A stretch of DNA of 64,000 nt from an uncultured Altererythrobacter sp. (GTDB lineage Bacteria; Pseudomonadota; Alphaproteobacteria; Sphingomonadales; Sphingomonadaceae), in NCBI GenBank assembly GCA_946886565.1, contig CAMPIX010000007.1, forward strand, positions 1-64,000. The letters are read 5' to 3'. The translations under genes were made by a program, and so were the position numbers. Of the stretch, positions 7,480 through 16,856 are shown piece by piece. A model generated the notes under the pieces. It ran no database searches and was not told the origin of the DNA. It saw only the letters and a list, made by a program, of their open reading frames with translations. Position 1 is the first letter of the stretch. Every line of letters starts with the position of its first letter.

Positions 7480-8973
7480 ATGAACGGGAGGGTTGCGAAG
7501 CTGGCCTTGCTGGCCGGTACGGCGCTGCTCGCGGCCGCGCCGGCGCAGGCCGACACGCTGCGCGAGGCGCTGGTCGACGCCTATCGCGCGAATCCGACGC
7601 TGGAAGCGGCGCGCGCGCAACAGCGCGCCAACGACGAGAACGTGCCGATCGAGAAGTCGGCCGGACGGCCCGATGTGTCGGCGACCGGCCAGTACGTCGA
7701 GTTCCTCAAGCAGAGCTCGACCAACTTCACGACTCCCGAACGCGCGATCAACGGCAATATCGACCTCGGCGTGCCGATCTATTCGGGAGGCGCGGTCAAG
7801 AACGCAGTGCGCGCCGCAGAAGAACGGGTGGAGGCCGGCCAGGCCGAACTGCGCGCGACCGAATCGGCGATCTTCAGCCAGGTCGTCGCGGCCTATATGG
7901 ATGTCATCCGAAACGAGGCACTGGTGGGACTCGCGACGAACCAGGTCGACGTGCTTTCGACGAACCTCGAGGCGACCAGCGACCGGTTCGAGATCGGCGA
8001 TCTGACGCGCACCGACGTCGCGCAATCCGAATCGCGCCTTGCGATCGCCCGGAGCGACCTGCGTGCGGCGCAGGCGAACCTGATCGCAGCGCGGGAGAAC
8101 TATATCGAGCTCGTCGGCGAGGCGCCCGACGCGCTTCAGCCGCCGCCGCCGCTGCCCGGCCTGCCCGACAGCCCCGAGGCCGCGGTCGACGTCGCGCTCG
8201 AGAACAATCCCGATCTTATCGCGGCGCGCGAGCGGGCCGATGCCGCGGACTACGATATCGACGTTGCCGGCGCGGGACGGCTGCCGCGCGTTTCGCTCTT
8301 CACCGGCTATGGTTACAACAACTTCCTCGGTACGCTCGGCGGCGCGGTCACCGATCCTACGGTGCCGGGCGCGAATCCCTCGCAAACGTCCACCGAGGCG
8401 CAGGCTGGGGTTCAGATCAGTATCCCGATCTTCCAGGGCGGGCGCCCGGCCGCACTCCAGCGCCAGGCACAGGCGCGCGCCTCGGCCGCGCTCGAAGAAG
8501 TGATCGCCGCCGAGCGCGACGTGATCGCGCAAGTCCGCGCCGCCTATTCGAGCTGGCGCGCCTCGCTCGCGATCATCGAAAGCTCGCAGACGGCGGTCGC
8601 GGCCGCCGAACTCAGCCTGGAAGGCGTGCGCGCGGAAAACTCGATCGGCAACCGCACGATCCTCGACGTACTCAACGCCGAGCAGGAACTGCTCAACGCG
8701 CGGGTCGAGCTGATTACCGCACGGCGCAATGCCTATGTGGCGGGATTCAGCCTGCTCGCCGCGATGGGCCGTGCCGAAGCGCGCGACCTCGGGCTCGAGA
8801 GCGAGGGCCTGCTCTACGATCCGCAGCTCAACTTCGAGCGGGTCGAGGGCAAGTGGTGGGATTGGGACCGCGATCCCGATCCGGTCGCCCAATCGACGAG
8901 AACCGTTGACATCCCGGCACAGGACGCGGAAATTCCGGCCGAACAAACGCAGCCCTACGCGCCGGTCGACTGA
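7480..8973 (+). CDS. tolC: TolC-family outer membrane efflux/secretion protein
   Basis: This 497-aa protein begins with a signal peptide (cleavage near PAQA-DTL, residue 24). It shows the two internal repeats of TolC (LREALVDAYRANPTLEAARA and EAAVDVALENNPDLIAARER), each rich in predicted long coiled-coil helix, separated by beta-strand segments. TolC trimers form an outer membrane channel for type I secretion and RND or MFS efflux. GGAG at 7468-7471 lies 8 bases before ATG 7480. The gene is probably co-transcribed with the PIMT-like gene. No inner-membrane partner gene is nearby. Confidence 0.93.
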   Translation: MNGRVAKLALLAGTALLAAAPAQADTLREALVDAYRANPTLEAARAQQRANDENVPIEKSAGRPDVSATGQYVEFLKQSSTNFTTPERAINGNIDLGVPIYSGGAVKNAVRAAEERVEAGQAELRATESAIFSQVVAAYMDVIRNEALVGLATNQVDVLSTNLEATSDRFEIGDLTRTDVAQSESRLAIARSDLRAAQANLIAARENYIELVGEAPDALQPPPPLPGLPDSPEAAVDVALENNPDLIAARERADAADYDIDVAGAGRLPRVSLFTGYGYNNFLGTLGGAVTDPTVPGANPSQTSTEAQAGVQISIPIFQGGRPAALQRQAQARASAALEEVIAAERDVIAQVRAAYSSWRASLAIIESSQTAVAAAELSLEGVRAENSIGNRTILDVLNAEQELLNARVELITARRNAYVAGFSLLAAMGRAEARDLGLESEGLLYDPQLNFERVEGKWWDWDRDPDPVAQSTRTVDIPAQDAEIPAEQTQPYAPVD

Positions 8974-9012
8974 GACCGCGCGACAGGCTGCAGCGGGGGT
9001 GTGGAGCGGTCT

Positions 9013-9510
9013 ATGCGGCAACAGGGCGAGGCTTCGGTCGAGGAAATCCTCGAATCGATCAAGAAGGTGATCGCGCGCGACAACCGCGCGACGGCGATCG
9101 AGACACGCCGCCGGCGCGAGGAAGACGGCCTGAACGCGCCCGAACCGGTCTCCGGCCTAGAGAGCGACGAGGACGCCGAGGAAGTTCTCGACCTCGGGGT
9201 TGCGGACTTCGTCGAGGAAGCGCCTGCCGAGAACGAGTTCCACGAAGCCGTTTCGGAAGACGAGGAGGATTCGCCGCTGACCACCGATGCGGTGCGCATT
9301 TCGCTGCGCGAGAACCTCGCCGCGCTCGCAATGCTCGCGGAGCCCGGCGCACCGCCGCAGATCGTGCGTTCGGGCGAAACCTCGCTCGAGGGGCTGGTGC
9401 GCGAGATGCTCCGGCCGATGCTCGCCGAATGGCTGGACCGCAATCTGCCCGGCATGGTCGAGAAGATGGTCAAGGCCGAAATCGCGCGAATTGCCGGCAA
9501 GCGCGGCTGA
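9013..9510 (+). CDS. popZ: PopZ-like polar organising protein (DUF2497)
   Basis: The 165-aa protein has the PopZ layout. It has an N-terminal helix (SVEEILESIKKVIA), a long acidic linker (residues about 40-100, rich in E and D), and a conserved C-terminal oligomerisation helix (LVREMLRPMLAEWLDRNLPG). In Caulobacter PopZ forms polar assemblies that anchor ParB-parS and the origin region. That role is likely here because parA, parB and parS sites are in the same window. ATG 9013 has GGAG at 9003-9006. An in-frame GTG at 9001 is less well placed. It is clearly a DUF2497 member, and the cellular role is inferred. Confidence 0.82.
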   Translation: MRQQGEASVEEILESIKKVIARDNRATAIETRRRREEDGLNAPEPVSGLESDEDAEEVLDLGVADFVEEAPAENEFHEAVSEDEEDSPLTTDAVRISLRENLAALAMLAEPGAPPQIVRSGETSLEGLVREMLRPMLAEWLDRNLPGMVEKMVKAEIARIAGKRG

Positions 9511-9555
9511 GCAAACGCCTTTTCCCGGCCGGCGCGACGCGCTAGGCCGACGCGC

Positions 9556-11655
9556 ATGATAAAGTCCTCGGGCTTCGCAGCCTCTCTCGCCGCGCTGGCA
9601 TTCGCCGCGCCTTCGCTCGCCCAGGATGCCCAGGCACCGATGAGCGCGCAGGATCTGGTGACCATGCCGCGGCTCGGCGGGCCGGCGGCTTCGCCGGACG
9701 GGCGCTGGGTCGTCTATACCGTCACCGAAACCGACTCCGCGAGCTACGAGCGCACCGGCAAGCTCTATCTGCGGGACCTTTCCGATCCCGCCGGCAAGCC
9801 GATCGAGCTCGACCTCGGCGGCAGCGCCAGCGGGGCGGCGTTCGGCGCCGATAGCGGGCTCTACTTCCTGTCAGACCGCGACGGCGACACCGCGCAGGTC
9901 TGGCGCGTCGCCTTGTCGGATGATGGCAAGGCTGGCCGGCCCACGCAAGTGACCGACGTTGCTGCCGACGTCGCGGGCTTCGCGCTCTCGCCCGCGGGCG
10001 GCAAGATCGCGCTCTACGGCGATATCGGGCGCGAGTGCACGACCTTTGGTTGCGAAGGCGAACCACGGCACCTACCCGGCCCGGGCGACGGGCGGCTCTA
10101 CGACGCGAACGACGGCTTCGTCCGCCATTGGGATACCTGGGAGACGCCGGGCACCTACGGCCGCGTCTTCGCGTTCGACCTCGTCGACGGCAAGGCTGCG
10201 GGCGCGGGCATTCCGCTCGACGGGCCGATGGGCGAGGGCGCGCTGGTCGGCGATACCCCGACCAAGCCGTTCGGCGGCGGCGAGGAGATCGCCTGGGCGC
10301 CCGACGGCTCGGGCGTCTACTTCGCCGCGCGCCTCTCCAACCGCGCCGAGCCGACCTCGACCAACGTCGACATCTGGTGGAACGGGCTGGAGGGCGGCGA
10401 GCCGATCAACCTGACCTACGGCAACGAGGCGGTCGACACGCTGCCCGCACCTTCGCCCGACGGCAAGTGGCTCGCCTACGCCGCGATGGCGCGGCCGGGC
10501 TACGAATCGGACCGGCTGGTGATCCACCTGCGCAATCTCGCAACCGGAGAGACGCGTGCGCTGACGCAAGGCTTCGACCGCTCGTTCGGCTCGCTCGCCT
10601 GGACCCCCGATTCGCGCTGGATCGTCGCCACCGCACAGGACGTGCTCGATACGCCCGCGTTCCGCATCGATCCCACGACGGGCGAAGTCACCGAGCTCGA
10701 CCTCATGGCGGGCAACGAGGCGCACATCGGCAACGTCACCCCGCTGCCGGGCGAGCGGCTGCTGTTCACCCGTGATTCGATCGGTGCACCGCCCGAACTG
10801 TTCGTCTCCCGAGACTGGGGGCAGGCGATGCCGCTGACCGAGGTCGCGGGCCGCCATCTCTGGCGTCTCGCGCCGATCGTCACCCGCCGCTTCAGCTTCG
10901 CCGGCGCGAACGGCGACACCGTGTGGGGTCAGATCACCAAGCTCGAAGGATTCGAGGGCGAGATGCCCGCGATCCTCTACGTCCACGGCGGACCGCAGGG
11001 CTCGTTCAACGATGGCTGGTCCACCCGCTGGAACCCGCGCGTGGTCGCGAGCCAAGGCTACGCGGTGATCTCGGTCGATTTCCACGGCAGCACCGGATAC
11101 GGCCAGGCCTTCACCGACAGCATCAACCGCGATTGGGGCGGCAAGCCGCTGATCGACCTGCAGAAGGGCCTCGCCGCCGCGCTCGCGCTCGACCCGCAGA
11201 TCGACGGCAACCGCGCCTGCGCGATGGGGGCGAGCTACGGCGGGTACATGATGAACTGGATCGCCGGGAAATGGCCCGATCGGTTCGACTGCCTGGTGCA
11301 GCACGACGGCCTGTTCGACATGCGCAGCTTCTACTACGCGACCGAGGAACTGTGGTTTCCCCGCTGGGACTTCGGAGGCTCCTACGCCGAGAACCCCGAA
11401 CTCTACGAAAAATGGAACCCGGTCCATCACGTCGACCAATGGAAGACTCCGATGCTGGTGGTGACCGGGCAGAAGGACTTCCGCGTGCCCTATACCCAGG
11501 CGCTCGGCGCGTTCACGGCGTTGCAGGAGCAGGGCGTGCCCGCACAGCTGCTCGTGTTCCCCGAAGAGAACCACTGGGTGCTCGATCCGAAGAACTCGCT
11601 CCAGTGGCACCAGACGGTGTTCGCCTGGCTCGACCGCTGGCTGGGCGAGGAGTGA
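9556..11655 (+). CDS. S9 family prolyl oligopeptidase-type peptidase
   Basis: This 699-aa protein starts with a signal peptide ([23 protein letters not shown]) and should be exported. The N-terminal two-thirds carry beta-propeller repeats of the PD40/dipeptidyl-peptidase type ([33 protein letters not shown]). The C-terminal alpha/beta hydrolase domain has the nucleophile S560 in [10 protein letters not shown]641 in QKDFRVPY and H673 in ENHWVL. Enzymes of this group cleave short peptides in the periplasm. The downstream ferredoxin gene overlaps by 4 bases, which implies co-translation, though no functional link is obvious. Confidence 0.9.
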   Translation: MIKSSGFAASLAALAFAAPSLAQDAQAPMSAQDLVTMPRLGGPAASPDGRWVVYTVTETDSASYERTGKLYLRDLSDPAGKPIELDLGGSASGAAFGADSGLYFLSDRDGDTAQVWRVALSDDGKAGRPTQVTDVAADVAGFALSPAGGKIALYGDIGRECTTFGCEGEPRHLPGPGDGRLYDANDGFVRHWDTWETPGTYGRVFAFDLVDGKAAGAGIPLDGPMGEGALVGDTPTKPFGGGEEIAWAPDGSGVYFAARLSNRAEPTSTNVDIWWNGLEGGEPINLTYGNEAVDTLPAPSPDGKWLAYAAMARPGYESDRLVIHLRNLATGETRALTQGFDRSFGSLAWTPDSRWIVATAQDVLDTPAFRIDPTTGEVTELDLMAGNEAHIGNVTPLPGERLLFTRDSIGAPPELFVSRDWGQAMPLTEVAGRHLWRLAPIVTRRFSFAGANGDTVWGQITKLEGFEGEMPAILYVHGGPQGSFNDGWSTRWNPRVVASQGYAVISVDFHGSTGYGQAFTDSINRDWGGKPLIDLQKGLAAALALDPQIDGNRACAMGASYGGYMMNWIAGKWPDRFDCLVQHDGLFDMRSFYYATEELWFPRWDFGGSYAENPELYEKWNPVHHVDQWKTPMLVVTGQKDFRVPYTQALGAFTALQEQGVPAQLLVFPEENHWVLDPKNSLQWHQTVFAWLDRWLGEE

Positions 11656-12020
11656 GCAGGACGGGCAATCTCGCCAAGGCGCGCAAGGCGCTGAGGCAGA
11701 TCGGCGGCGAGCGGATCGAGCGTCACATCTTCCTCTGCGCGATGTCGGACAAGCAGAAATGCTGCCGCCGCGAGGATGGCGAGCGCGCGTGGAAATATCT
11801 CAAGCGGCGGCTCAAGGAGTTGGGGCTGGCGGGGTCGAGCGTGCAGCGGACCAAGGCCGATTGCTTGCAGATCTGCGAGGCGGGGCCGGTCGCCGTCGTC
11901 TGGCCCGACGGGGTCTGGTATCATTCGTGCAGCGAACCGGTGCTCGAGCGGATCATCCAGCAGCACCTGATCGGCGGCGAGCCGGTCGAGGAGTTTCGGC
12001 TTCGACCGGCCGGGGATTAG
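11652..12020 (+). CDS. (2Fe-2S) ferredoxin domain protein
   Basis: The 122-aa product has the thioredoxin-like 2Fe-2S ferredoxin pattern. C29 lies in HIFLCA, followed by CC at 37-38, then CLQIC (C71, C75) and PDGVWYHSC (C93). The GTG start at 11652 overlaps the peptidase stop as GTGA. Related proteins serve as electron carriers or cluster-bearing scaffolds in the cytoplasm. The partner is unknown. The basic N-terminal 45 residues are unusual for an electron carrier and might bind nucleic acid or an acidic partner. Confidence 0.8.
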   Translation: MSRTGNLAKARKALRQIGGERIERHIFLCAMSDKQKCCRREDGERAWKYLKRRLKELGLAGSSVQRTKADCLQICEAGPVAVVWPDGVWYHSCSEPVLERIIQQHLIGGEPVEEFRLRPAGD

Positions 12021-12024
12021 GCTC

Positions 12025-12321
12025 TCAACTTTTCCACTCGTCGTTATCCATCAGGTCGGTCACGCTCTCGTCGTGCCCCGTGCCGCTCGAGAGGAACACC
12101 AGCCCCATCAACGCAGCGGTGAGCATCATCGCCGCGCCAACGCCGAGCCCGGTGGCAATGTAGAAGTGGATCGAGAGCGCACTGCCGGTAAAGTAGAGAT
12201 AGACGAGAACCAGCGCGACCACCGCGAGCGTCACCAGCGCCATGAACCGCATCAGCCGCTTGTAGCGCGCCCAGGCGAACGCAGCATTGTCGGGTTCTTC
12301 GAGGGGCGACTTGGGGACCAT
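12025..12321 (-). CDS. Two-helix integral membrane protein, function unknown
   Basis: The 98-aa protein has two strongly hydrophobic segments (about residues 25-47 and 55-78) flanked by short polar ends and a final acidic tail (DESVTDLMDNDEWKS). I do not assign it to a characterised family. ATG 12321 begins MVPKSPLEEPDNAAFAWARYKR. In-frame extension further upstream gives non-membrane, low-quality sequence and is rejected. It converges with the ferredoxin gene (4-bp gap) and is divergent from the CBS gene. Confidence 0.62.
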   Translation of the reverse strand: MVPKSPLEEPDNAAFAWARYKRLMRFMALVTLAVVALVLVYLYFTGSALSIHFYIATGLGVGAAMMLTAALMGLVFLSSGTGHDESVTDLMDNDEWKS

Positions 12322-12404
12322 GCGGCCCACTTGGGCCTTGTCGCCGCGATTGGCAATGGCGGGCGATTCATGGCATTCTCCCCGTGAAGAAGGAGATCGA
12401 CACG

Positions 12405-12836
12405 ATGGACATTGCAAGGCTCATCGTCGCGCGCCCGAGCGCCGATATCGTGCGTTGCGAGGCCGAAACCAGCGTTCGCGAGGCGGTCGCTCTGCTCGCC
12501 GAACGAAAGATCGGCGCGCTTCCGGTGATGAACGGCGGCAAGGTCGCGGGCATCTTTTCCGAACGCGACGTTCTTTACTGCATGGCGCACGAAGGCGCGC
12601 AGGCGCTCGACCGAACGGTCGGCGAGGTGATGACCGCGCCCGCGATAACGATCGAACCTGCGACCAGGGTGGACGAGGCGCTGGCGCTGATGACGCAGCG
12701 GCGCATCCGCCACCTGCCGGTGGTCGAAGGCGAGATCATGTGCGGCTTCATCTCCATCGGCGATCTCGTCAAGTCGCGTCTCGACGAGGTCGAGCGCGAC
12801 GCCGCGGCGATGCGCAGTTACATCACCACGGGTTGA
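12405..12836 (+). CDS. CBS domain-pair protein
   Basis: This 143-aa protein consists almost entirely of two CBS domains (residues about 8-65 and 75-130), with the typical GALPVMNGGKVAGIFSERD and RRIRHLPVVEGEIMCGFIS cores. CBS pairs bind adenine nucleotides and usually act as energy or ligand sensors for a partner protein. No catalytic domain is attached. The start at 12405 is set by AAGGAG at 12389-12394. An in-frame GTG at 12384 precedes it but lacks a binding site. The partner is not evident from neighbours. Confidence 0.88.
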   Translation: MDIARLIVARPSADIVRCEAETSVREAVALLAERKIGALPVMNGGKVAGIFSERDVLYCMAHEGAQALDRTVGEVMTAPAITIEPATRVDEALALMTQRRIRHLPVVEGEIMCGFISIGDLVKSRLDEVERDAAAMRSYITTG

Positions 12837-12867
12837 GCAGGCGGCACGCCGCCCCCATATCGCCGCC

Positions 12868-13197
12868 ATGGCTCAAACGCTGACCCTCACCTCCGCTGCG
12901 GCCAAGCGCGTCGCCTCGATCGCCCAGCGCCAAGCGAAACCCGCGATCCTGCGGCTCTCGGTCGAAGGCGGCGGCTGCTCCGGCTTTCAGTACAAGTTCG
13001 ACCTCGCCGGCGAACCCGAGGCCGGCGACAGCGTCAGCGAGACCGATGGGGTACGGCTGGTGGTCGATCCGGTCAGCCTCGACCTCGTCACCGGCAGCAC
13101 GGTCGATTTCGTCGAATCGCTGGGCGGCGCCGCGTTTCGGGTCGAGAACCCCAACGCCGCCGCCGGTTGCGGCTGCGGCTCCAGCTTCGGGATTTGA
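12868..13197 (+). CDS. erpA: Iron-sulphur cluster insertion protein ErpA/IscA family
   Basis: The 109-aa A-type carrier has the three conserved cluster-binding cysteines, C37 in GGGCSGFQYKF and C101/C103 in the CGCGSSF tail. A-type carriers take Fe-S clusters from the assembly scaffold to target enzymes. The class I fumarase and ferredoxins in this window are examples of such targets. The IIDFxxS-like segment TVDFVESLGG is also typical. There is no suf or isc operon nearby, so ErpA is favoured over IscA. The symbol is a best guess within the family. Confidence 0.85.
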   Translation: MAQTLTLTSAAAKRVASIAQRQAKPAILRLSVEGGGCSGFQYKFDLAGEPEAGDSVSETDGVRLVVDPVSLDLVTGSTVDFVESLGGAAFRVENPNAAAGCGCGSSFGI

Positions 13198-13235
13198 GTT
13201 AGACCGCGCGTCCCGCTTGCGGCAAAGGTGCGCGC

Positions 13236-14009
13236 ATGAAAATCGCCAGCTTCAACATCAACGGGGTCAAGGCACGCCTGCCGCGCCTGCTCGAATGGCT
13301 CGAGGAAACGCGGCCCACGGTGGCCTGTCTGCAAGAGGTCAAGAGCCAGGACGAAGGCTTTCCCGCCGCAGAGTTCGAGAAGATCGGCTATCACGCGATC
13401 TGGCACGGCCAGAAGGGCTTCAACGGGGTCGCGATCCTCGCCGACGGGGTCGCGCCGGTCGAGGCGCAGCGCACGCTGCCCGGCGATCCCGATGATCTGC
13501 ACGCCCGCTATATCGAGGCCGATGTCAACGGCGTCCGGATCGCCTGCATCTACCTGCCCAACGGCAATCCGCAGCCCGGGCCCAAGTTCGACTACAAGCT
13601 GGCATGGATGGAGCGCCTGCGCGCGCGCATGGCCGAGCTCTGGGCGCTCGAGATTCCTTGCGCCGTGGTCGGCGACTTCAACGTCATTCCCGAGGACAAG
13701 GACGTGTGGTCGCCGCGCGCGATGGCGAACGATGCGCTGATGCAGCCCGAATCGCGCGCCGCCTACCGGCGCCTGCTCGCCGGCGGATGGACCGACGCGA
13801 TCGACACGCTGAACCCGCGCGGCGGAGTGTGGACGTTCTGGGACTATCAGGCGGGCGCGTGGCAGCGCGACCACGGCTTTCGCATCGATCACCTGCTGTT
13901 GAGCCCCGAGCTCGCCGACCGCGTGGTCGCAGCCGGCGTCGACAAGGCCTATCGCGGACGCGAGAAGGCGAGCGACCACGCCCCGGTATGGGTCGAGGTA
14001 AGCGACTGA
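13236..14009 (+). CDS. xth: Exodeoxyribonuclease III (AP endonuclease)
   Basis: The 257-aa protein belongs to the endonuclease/exonuclease/phosphatase fold. It shows SFNINGVKARL (metal and phosphate site), CLQEVKSQDEGFP (catalytic Glu), GDFNVIPEDKDVW, and the final SDHAPVWVEV with the catalytic Asp-His pair. It nicks DNA at abasic sites and has 3'-5' exonuclease activity in base excision repair. Length is normal for ExoIII. It converges with the sleB-like gene, with a 21-bp gap. Confidence 0.92.
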   Translation: MKIASFNINGVKARLPRLLEWLEETRPTVACLQEVKSQDEGFPAAEFEKIGYHAIWHGQKGFNGVAILADGVAPVEAQRTLPGDPDDLHARYIEADVNGVRIACIYLPNGNPQPGPKFDYKLAWMERLRARMAELWALEIPCAVVGDFNVIPEDKDVWSPRAMANDALMQPESRAAYRRLLAGGWTDAIDTLNPRGGVWTFWDYQAGAWQRDHGFRIDHLLLSPELADRVVAAGVDKAYRGREKASDHAPVWVEVSD

Positions 14010-14030
14010 CGCGGCGCCAGCCGCAGGTCC

Positions 14031-14663
14031 TCAGCGATAGAAGATATGGCTGTCGATGGTCGCGAGCGCCTGCTTGGAATGGCGCCAGCGCGGGCTGACG
14101 TGCGTGGCGTGAAAATAGAGCGCGTCGCCCGCTTTGCTCTCCCACAGTCCTTCATGGGCGATGCGGGCGACCGCTTTGGCCCGCGCCCAGGCTGCGGAGC
14201 CTCGGCGGATATGCGGCATCGATCCGCCGCGCACGAACGAGAACTGCGCGCGCTGATAAACCACGCCGCAATAATCGGCAGGAAAGACGCCCGACGCGGC
14301 GCGATTGATCACGACCTGCGCCACCGCAAGCTGCCCTGCAAGCGGTTCGCCTCGCGATTCGAAATAAACCGCGCCTGCAAGACATTCCATCTCGCGCGAC
14401 AGCGTCTCTCGCTCGGGCATCGAGGCGACCAGCTCCGCTAGCGAAGCCGCGTCGACCGGGGGCTGTTCGGATTCTTCAGGAAGCGGCTGAACCACTTCCG
14501 TCTCGACGAAGACCGGTACGACCTCTTCGGTCAGCGCCGGCTCGGAAATCTGGGGGTTCTCGCCCGGCTGGGCGTTCACGCCGGAACCTTCGGCATTGGC
14601 GATCGTAAAGCTCGTGATCGAAGCGAGCGCCGCAAACGCGGCGAGGCGGGTCTTTCGGTTCAT
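14031..14663 (-). CDS. Cell wall hydrolase, SleB family
   Basis: The 210-aa protein has an N-terminal signal segment (MNRKTRLAAFAALASITSFTIANA), a proline- and acid-rich linker (residues about 25-85) and a C-terminal Hydrolase_2 (SleB) domain. The core ECLAGAVYFESRGEPLAGQL contains the conserved glutamates, and AQVVINRAASGVFP follows. Members cut peptidoglycan glycan strands. Outside spore formers they are thought to remodel the wall during growth. ATG 14663 was chosen because longer frames lack a signal peptide. The 200 bp upstream hold no gene and a weak TTGACT-like -35 on the minus strand near 14857-14862. Confidence 0.85.
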   Translation of the reverse strand: MNRKTRLAAFAALASITSFTIANAEGSGVNAQPGENPQISEPALTEEVVPVFVETEVVQPLPEESEQPPVDAASLAELVASMPERETLSREMECLAGAVYFESRGEPLAGQLAVAQVVINRAASGVFPADYCGVVYQRAQFSFVRGGSMPHIRRGSAAWARAKAVARIAHEGLWESKAGDALYFHATHVSPRWRHSKQALATIDSHIFYR

Positions 14664-14863
14664 CGTTGGACATTCTTGAGCGGTGAACGAGCTCAGTCGC
14701 AGGCTGGGACCTGTTCGCGTTGTCTTGCGTTGGTAGTGGGTCCAGTTGTCAGGCCTGCCGGCCGTTCCCCGTCTGCGTGCTAGTGACGCGGCCGAATGCC
14801 GCGCGCACCGCCTGCGCACCGGAAGTTGCCGCGCCAGATAGATTGCGGCGTTTTTGAGTCAAC

Positions 14864-15202
14864 CTATCGCGGTAGGGATGCGACGAACCGTTCCGCATCC
14901 GCGATATCCGCCTCGATAATCCAGATATCGCCGTCCTGCCGCTTGCGCCGGGCAAGATACGCCATAAATTCCCTTTTATTTTCAATATCTTGTTTTCTGG
15001 AAAGCACGAAAGAGCGCGATCCGTCGAGTTGCGGCATTCTTTCGAATAGTTGAGCGCCAGCACCACGAAACATCGTTACGACGAGGATGGTCCCGGCGTC
15101 GCGTTCACCTTTCTCGATAACCGTAGCGAAGCCCCCCAGCGATTCGGCGAGCCGCAGAATCGCCCCGACCTCGAGGTGCGCCGGCAGGCGATCGTCGGCC
15201 AC
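14864..15202 (-). CDS. DUF1491 family protein
   Basis: This 112-aa cytoplasmic protein has the DUF1491 core: LAESLGGFATVIEKGERDAG, then RGAGAQLFERMPQLDGSRSF and DIWIIEADIADAERFVASL. The family is alphaproteobacterial and of unknown function. The start is GTG 15202, two bases after the thioesterase stop, so the two genes are likely translationally linked. No catalytic residues or metal motif are apparent. Confidence 0.8.
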   Translation of the reverse strand: MADDRLPAHLEVGAILRLAESLGGFATVIEKGERDAGTILVVTMFRGAGAQLFERMPQLDGSRSFVLSRKQDIENKREFMAYLARRKRQDGDIWIIEADIADAERFVASLPR

Positions 15203-15204
15203 AC

Positions 15205-15687
15205 TCAGCCGCCGTGCGAGCGATAACCGGACAGGCTCGAGAGCGCGATCCGCGAGCGCATGAAAGTGCCTGTGCCACGGCCGATCTCGTCACCTTCCAC
15301 GTCGACCAAGCGCGATTCCGCGACCAGTACGCGCCGTCGGCCGCTGACCCAGCGCCCCTCCGCGACCACTTTCCCTGCGCGCACCGGCTTGGTGAAATGG
15401 AGATTGAACGAAGTTGTTAGCAGGAAGCGGTCGGTGACGAGCGTGTTCGCTGCATAGAACGCCGCATCGTCGAGCATCTTGAAGTAGATCGTGCCGTGCG
15501 CCGCGCCGGCCGCGTGATAGGCGGCCTCGGTAACGACGAATTCGATCCGCGAGCGCCCTTCGCCGACGATCTCGAGCCGAGAGTCGAACAGCGCATTGAC
15601 GGGCGCCGAGCCGTATAACGATTCGAGCGCGCGGTAGTGAAGGCCCGCACCCGACGAGGGCTCAGGCGACGTCACGGTCGCCCGCAT
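15205..15687 (-). CDS. Hotdog-fold thioesterase (PaaI-like)
   Basis: The 160-aa protein shows a hotdog domain (residues about 30-145): AAGAAHGTIYFKMLDDAAFYAAN around the active-site region, then FLLTTSFNLHFTKPVRAGKVVAEGRWV. PaaI-type enzymes hydrolyse acyl-CoA thioesters. The substrate is unknown. The start is uncertain: ATG 15687 overlaps the ptsN end by 26 bases, and a GTG at 15675 is an alternative. It lies between ptsN and DUF1491 in a tightly packed leftward run. Confidence 0.78.
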   Translation of the reverse strand: MRATVTSPEPSSGAGLHYRALESLYGSAPVNALFDSRLEIVGEGRSRIEFVVTEAAYHAAGAAHGTIYFKMLDDAAFYAANTLVTDRFLLTTSFNLHFTKPVRAGKVVAEGRWVSGRRRVLVAESRLVDVEGDEIGRGTGTFMRSRIALSSLSGYRSHGG

Positions 15688-16123
15688 TGGTGAGCGAGGC
15701 AATCAACGCCTCGGGGCCGGTAGCCTCGACCAGCATGCGGTGCGTCGCCTCGTCGCGGACCAGGCGCGAGATCGCCGCCAGCGCGTGAAGATGCGCCGCA
15801 CCGGCGCTTTCGGGGGAGATGAGCCCGAAGACGAGTTCCACCGGCATGCCGTCGGCCGCGTCGAACGCGACGGGCGCGGCGAGCTTGAGCAGCGCCGCGA
15901 CCGGGCGCTTGGTTTCGGCGAGCCGCGCGTGGGGAATCGCGACGCCGCGGCCGAATCCTGTGCTGCCGAGCTTCTCGCGCTCGTCGAGCGCCTCGAGCAC
16001 GTCGGCCGCGGGAAAGCCGTAGGCCCGCTCGAACTGCTGCGCGAGCTCTTCGAGTACAGCCGCCTTGCTACCCGCGTCGCTGAGCGCGATAGCTTCGGGT
16101 ATCAGTCTGAAATGTGCGTTCAT
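15662..16123 (-). CDS. ptsN: PTS IIA-like nitrogen-regulatory protein
   Basis: The 153-aa protein is an EIIA-Ntr/fructose-type domain with the phospho-acceptor H65 in GVAIPHARL and downstream PVELVFGLISPESAGAAHLHALA. It receives phosphate from the PTS-Ntr chain and regulates potassium and carbon-nitrogen responses by binding partners. It lies downstream of hpf, as in the classical rpoN-hpf-ptsN block, but rpoN is replaced here by dnaQ upstream of hpf. No transport domain is attached. Confidence 0.9.
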   Translation of the reverse strand: MNAHFRLIPEAIALSDAGSKAAVLEELAQQFERAYGFPAADVLEALDEREKLGSTGFGRGVAIPHARLAETKRPVAALLKLAAPVAFDAADGMPVELVFGLISPESAGAAHLHALAAISRLVRDEATHRMLVEATGPEALIASLTNAGDRDVA

Positions 16124-16243
16124 CGTCCAGTCTTGATTGTATCCGGCACGCCGCCGCTCGGCGACGGGTGCGCGCGCGGCGCAGCCGAATGGGACAAGCC
16201 CCTGCTAATCCGGCGGAGTTTTCGGCGCGGGCGCGCCGGGGCG

Positions 16244-16813
16244 TCAACGGGGCTCGACCCAGCCGATCGAGCCATCGCGGCGGCGATAGACCATATTATG
16301 CCGTCCGGTGCCAGCGTTTTTGAAGAACATGGCGTTGGTATCGCGCAAGTCGAGCATCATCACCGCGTCGGCGACGCTTGTTTCGGGAATGTCGGCGGTG
16401 GTCTCGGCGACGATCATCGGCGTGTCGTCGTGGCCGGACTCTTCGGCTTCGTCGTCGGGCGCGGCGAAGATCGTGTAGGCGGCCTCTTCCTCATGCTGCG
16501 CATGCGCGGCCTGGGTGTGGCGATCCTGCAGACGGCGCTTGTAGCGGCGAAGCTGCTTGTCGATCTTCTCCGACGCGCGGTCGAGCGCCTGATGCGCATC
16601 CTGCGCCTCGGCGTGGCCCTTCACGATCATGCCCTGCATCACATGGGTGACGATGTCGCAGGTGAACGCGCCCGCGGGCGCCTTGCCGAACGTCACCTGC
16701 GATGTGAGCGCTCGGTTGAAATACTTGTCGACGATTCCGTTGAGCCGCTCGGCGGCGTGATCCTGCAGCGCGGCGCCGGTTTCGACCTGGTGGCCAGAGA
16801 CGCGAATATCCAT
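16244..16813 (-). CDS. hpf: Ribosome hibernation promoting factor, long form
   Basis: The 189-aa protein has the S30AE N-terminal domain (MDIRVSGHQVETG, then VTFGKAPAGAFTCDI) and the C-terminal dimerisation domain (DAVMMLDLRDTNAMFFKN, VYRRRDGSIGWVEPR). It is therefore the long form that makes 100S ribosome dimers in one step. The central region (about 100-135) is acidic and variable. GGAGAAAGA precedes ATG 16813 at good spacing. Genome context with ptsN is typical. Stationary-phase or stress induction is expected from the family, not visible in the sequence. Confidence 0.92.
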   Translation of the reverse strand: MDIRVSGHQVETGAALQDHAAERLNGIVDKYFNRALTSQVTFGKAPAGAFTCDIVTHVMQGMIVKGHAEAQDAHQALDRASEKIDKQLRRYKRRLQDRHTQAAHAQHEEEAAYTIFAAPDDEAEESGHDDTPMIVAETTADIPETSVADAVMMLDLRDTNAMFFKNAGTGRHNMVYRRRDGSIGWVEPR

Positions 16814-16856
16814 CGTCGATCTTTCTCCATTGCTTGTGCGAGACCCCCGATCCCGT

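Noticed and set aside
14841..14862. TTGACT with TATCTG as the sleB-like promoter
   Set aside because: The -10 match is weak and the leader would be about 170 bases. It is noted only in the gene entry and not listed as a feature.
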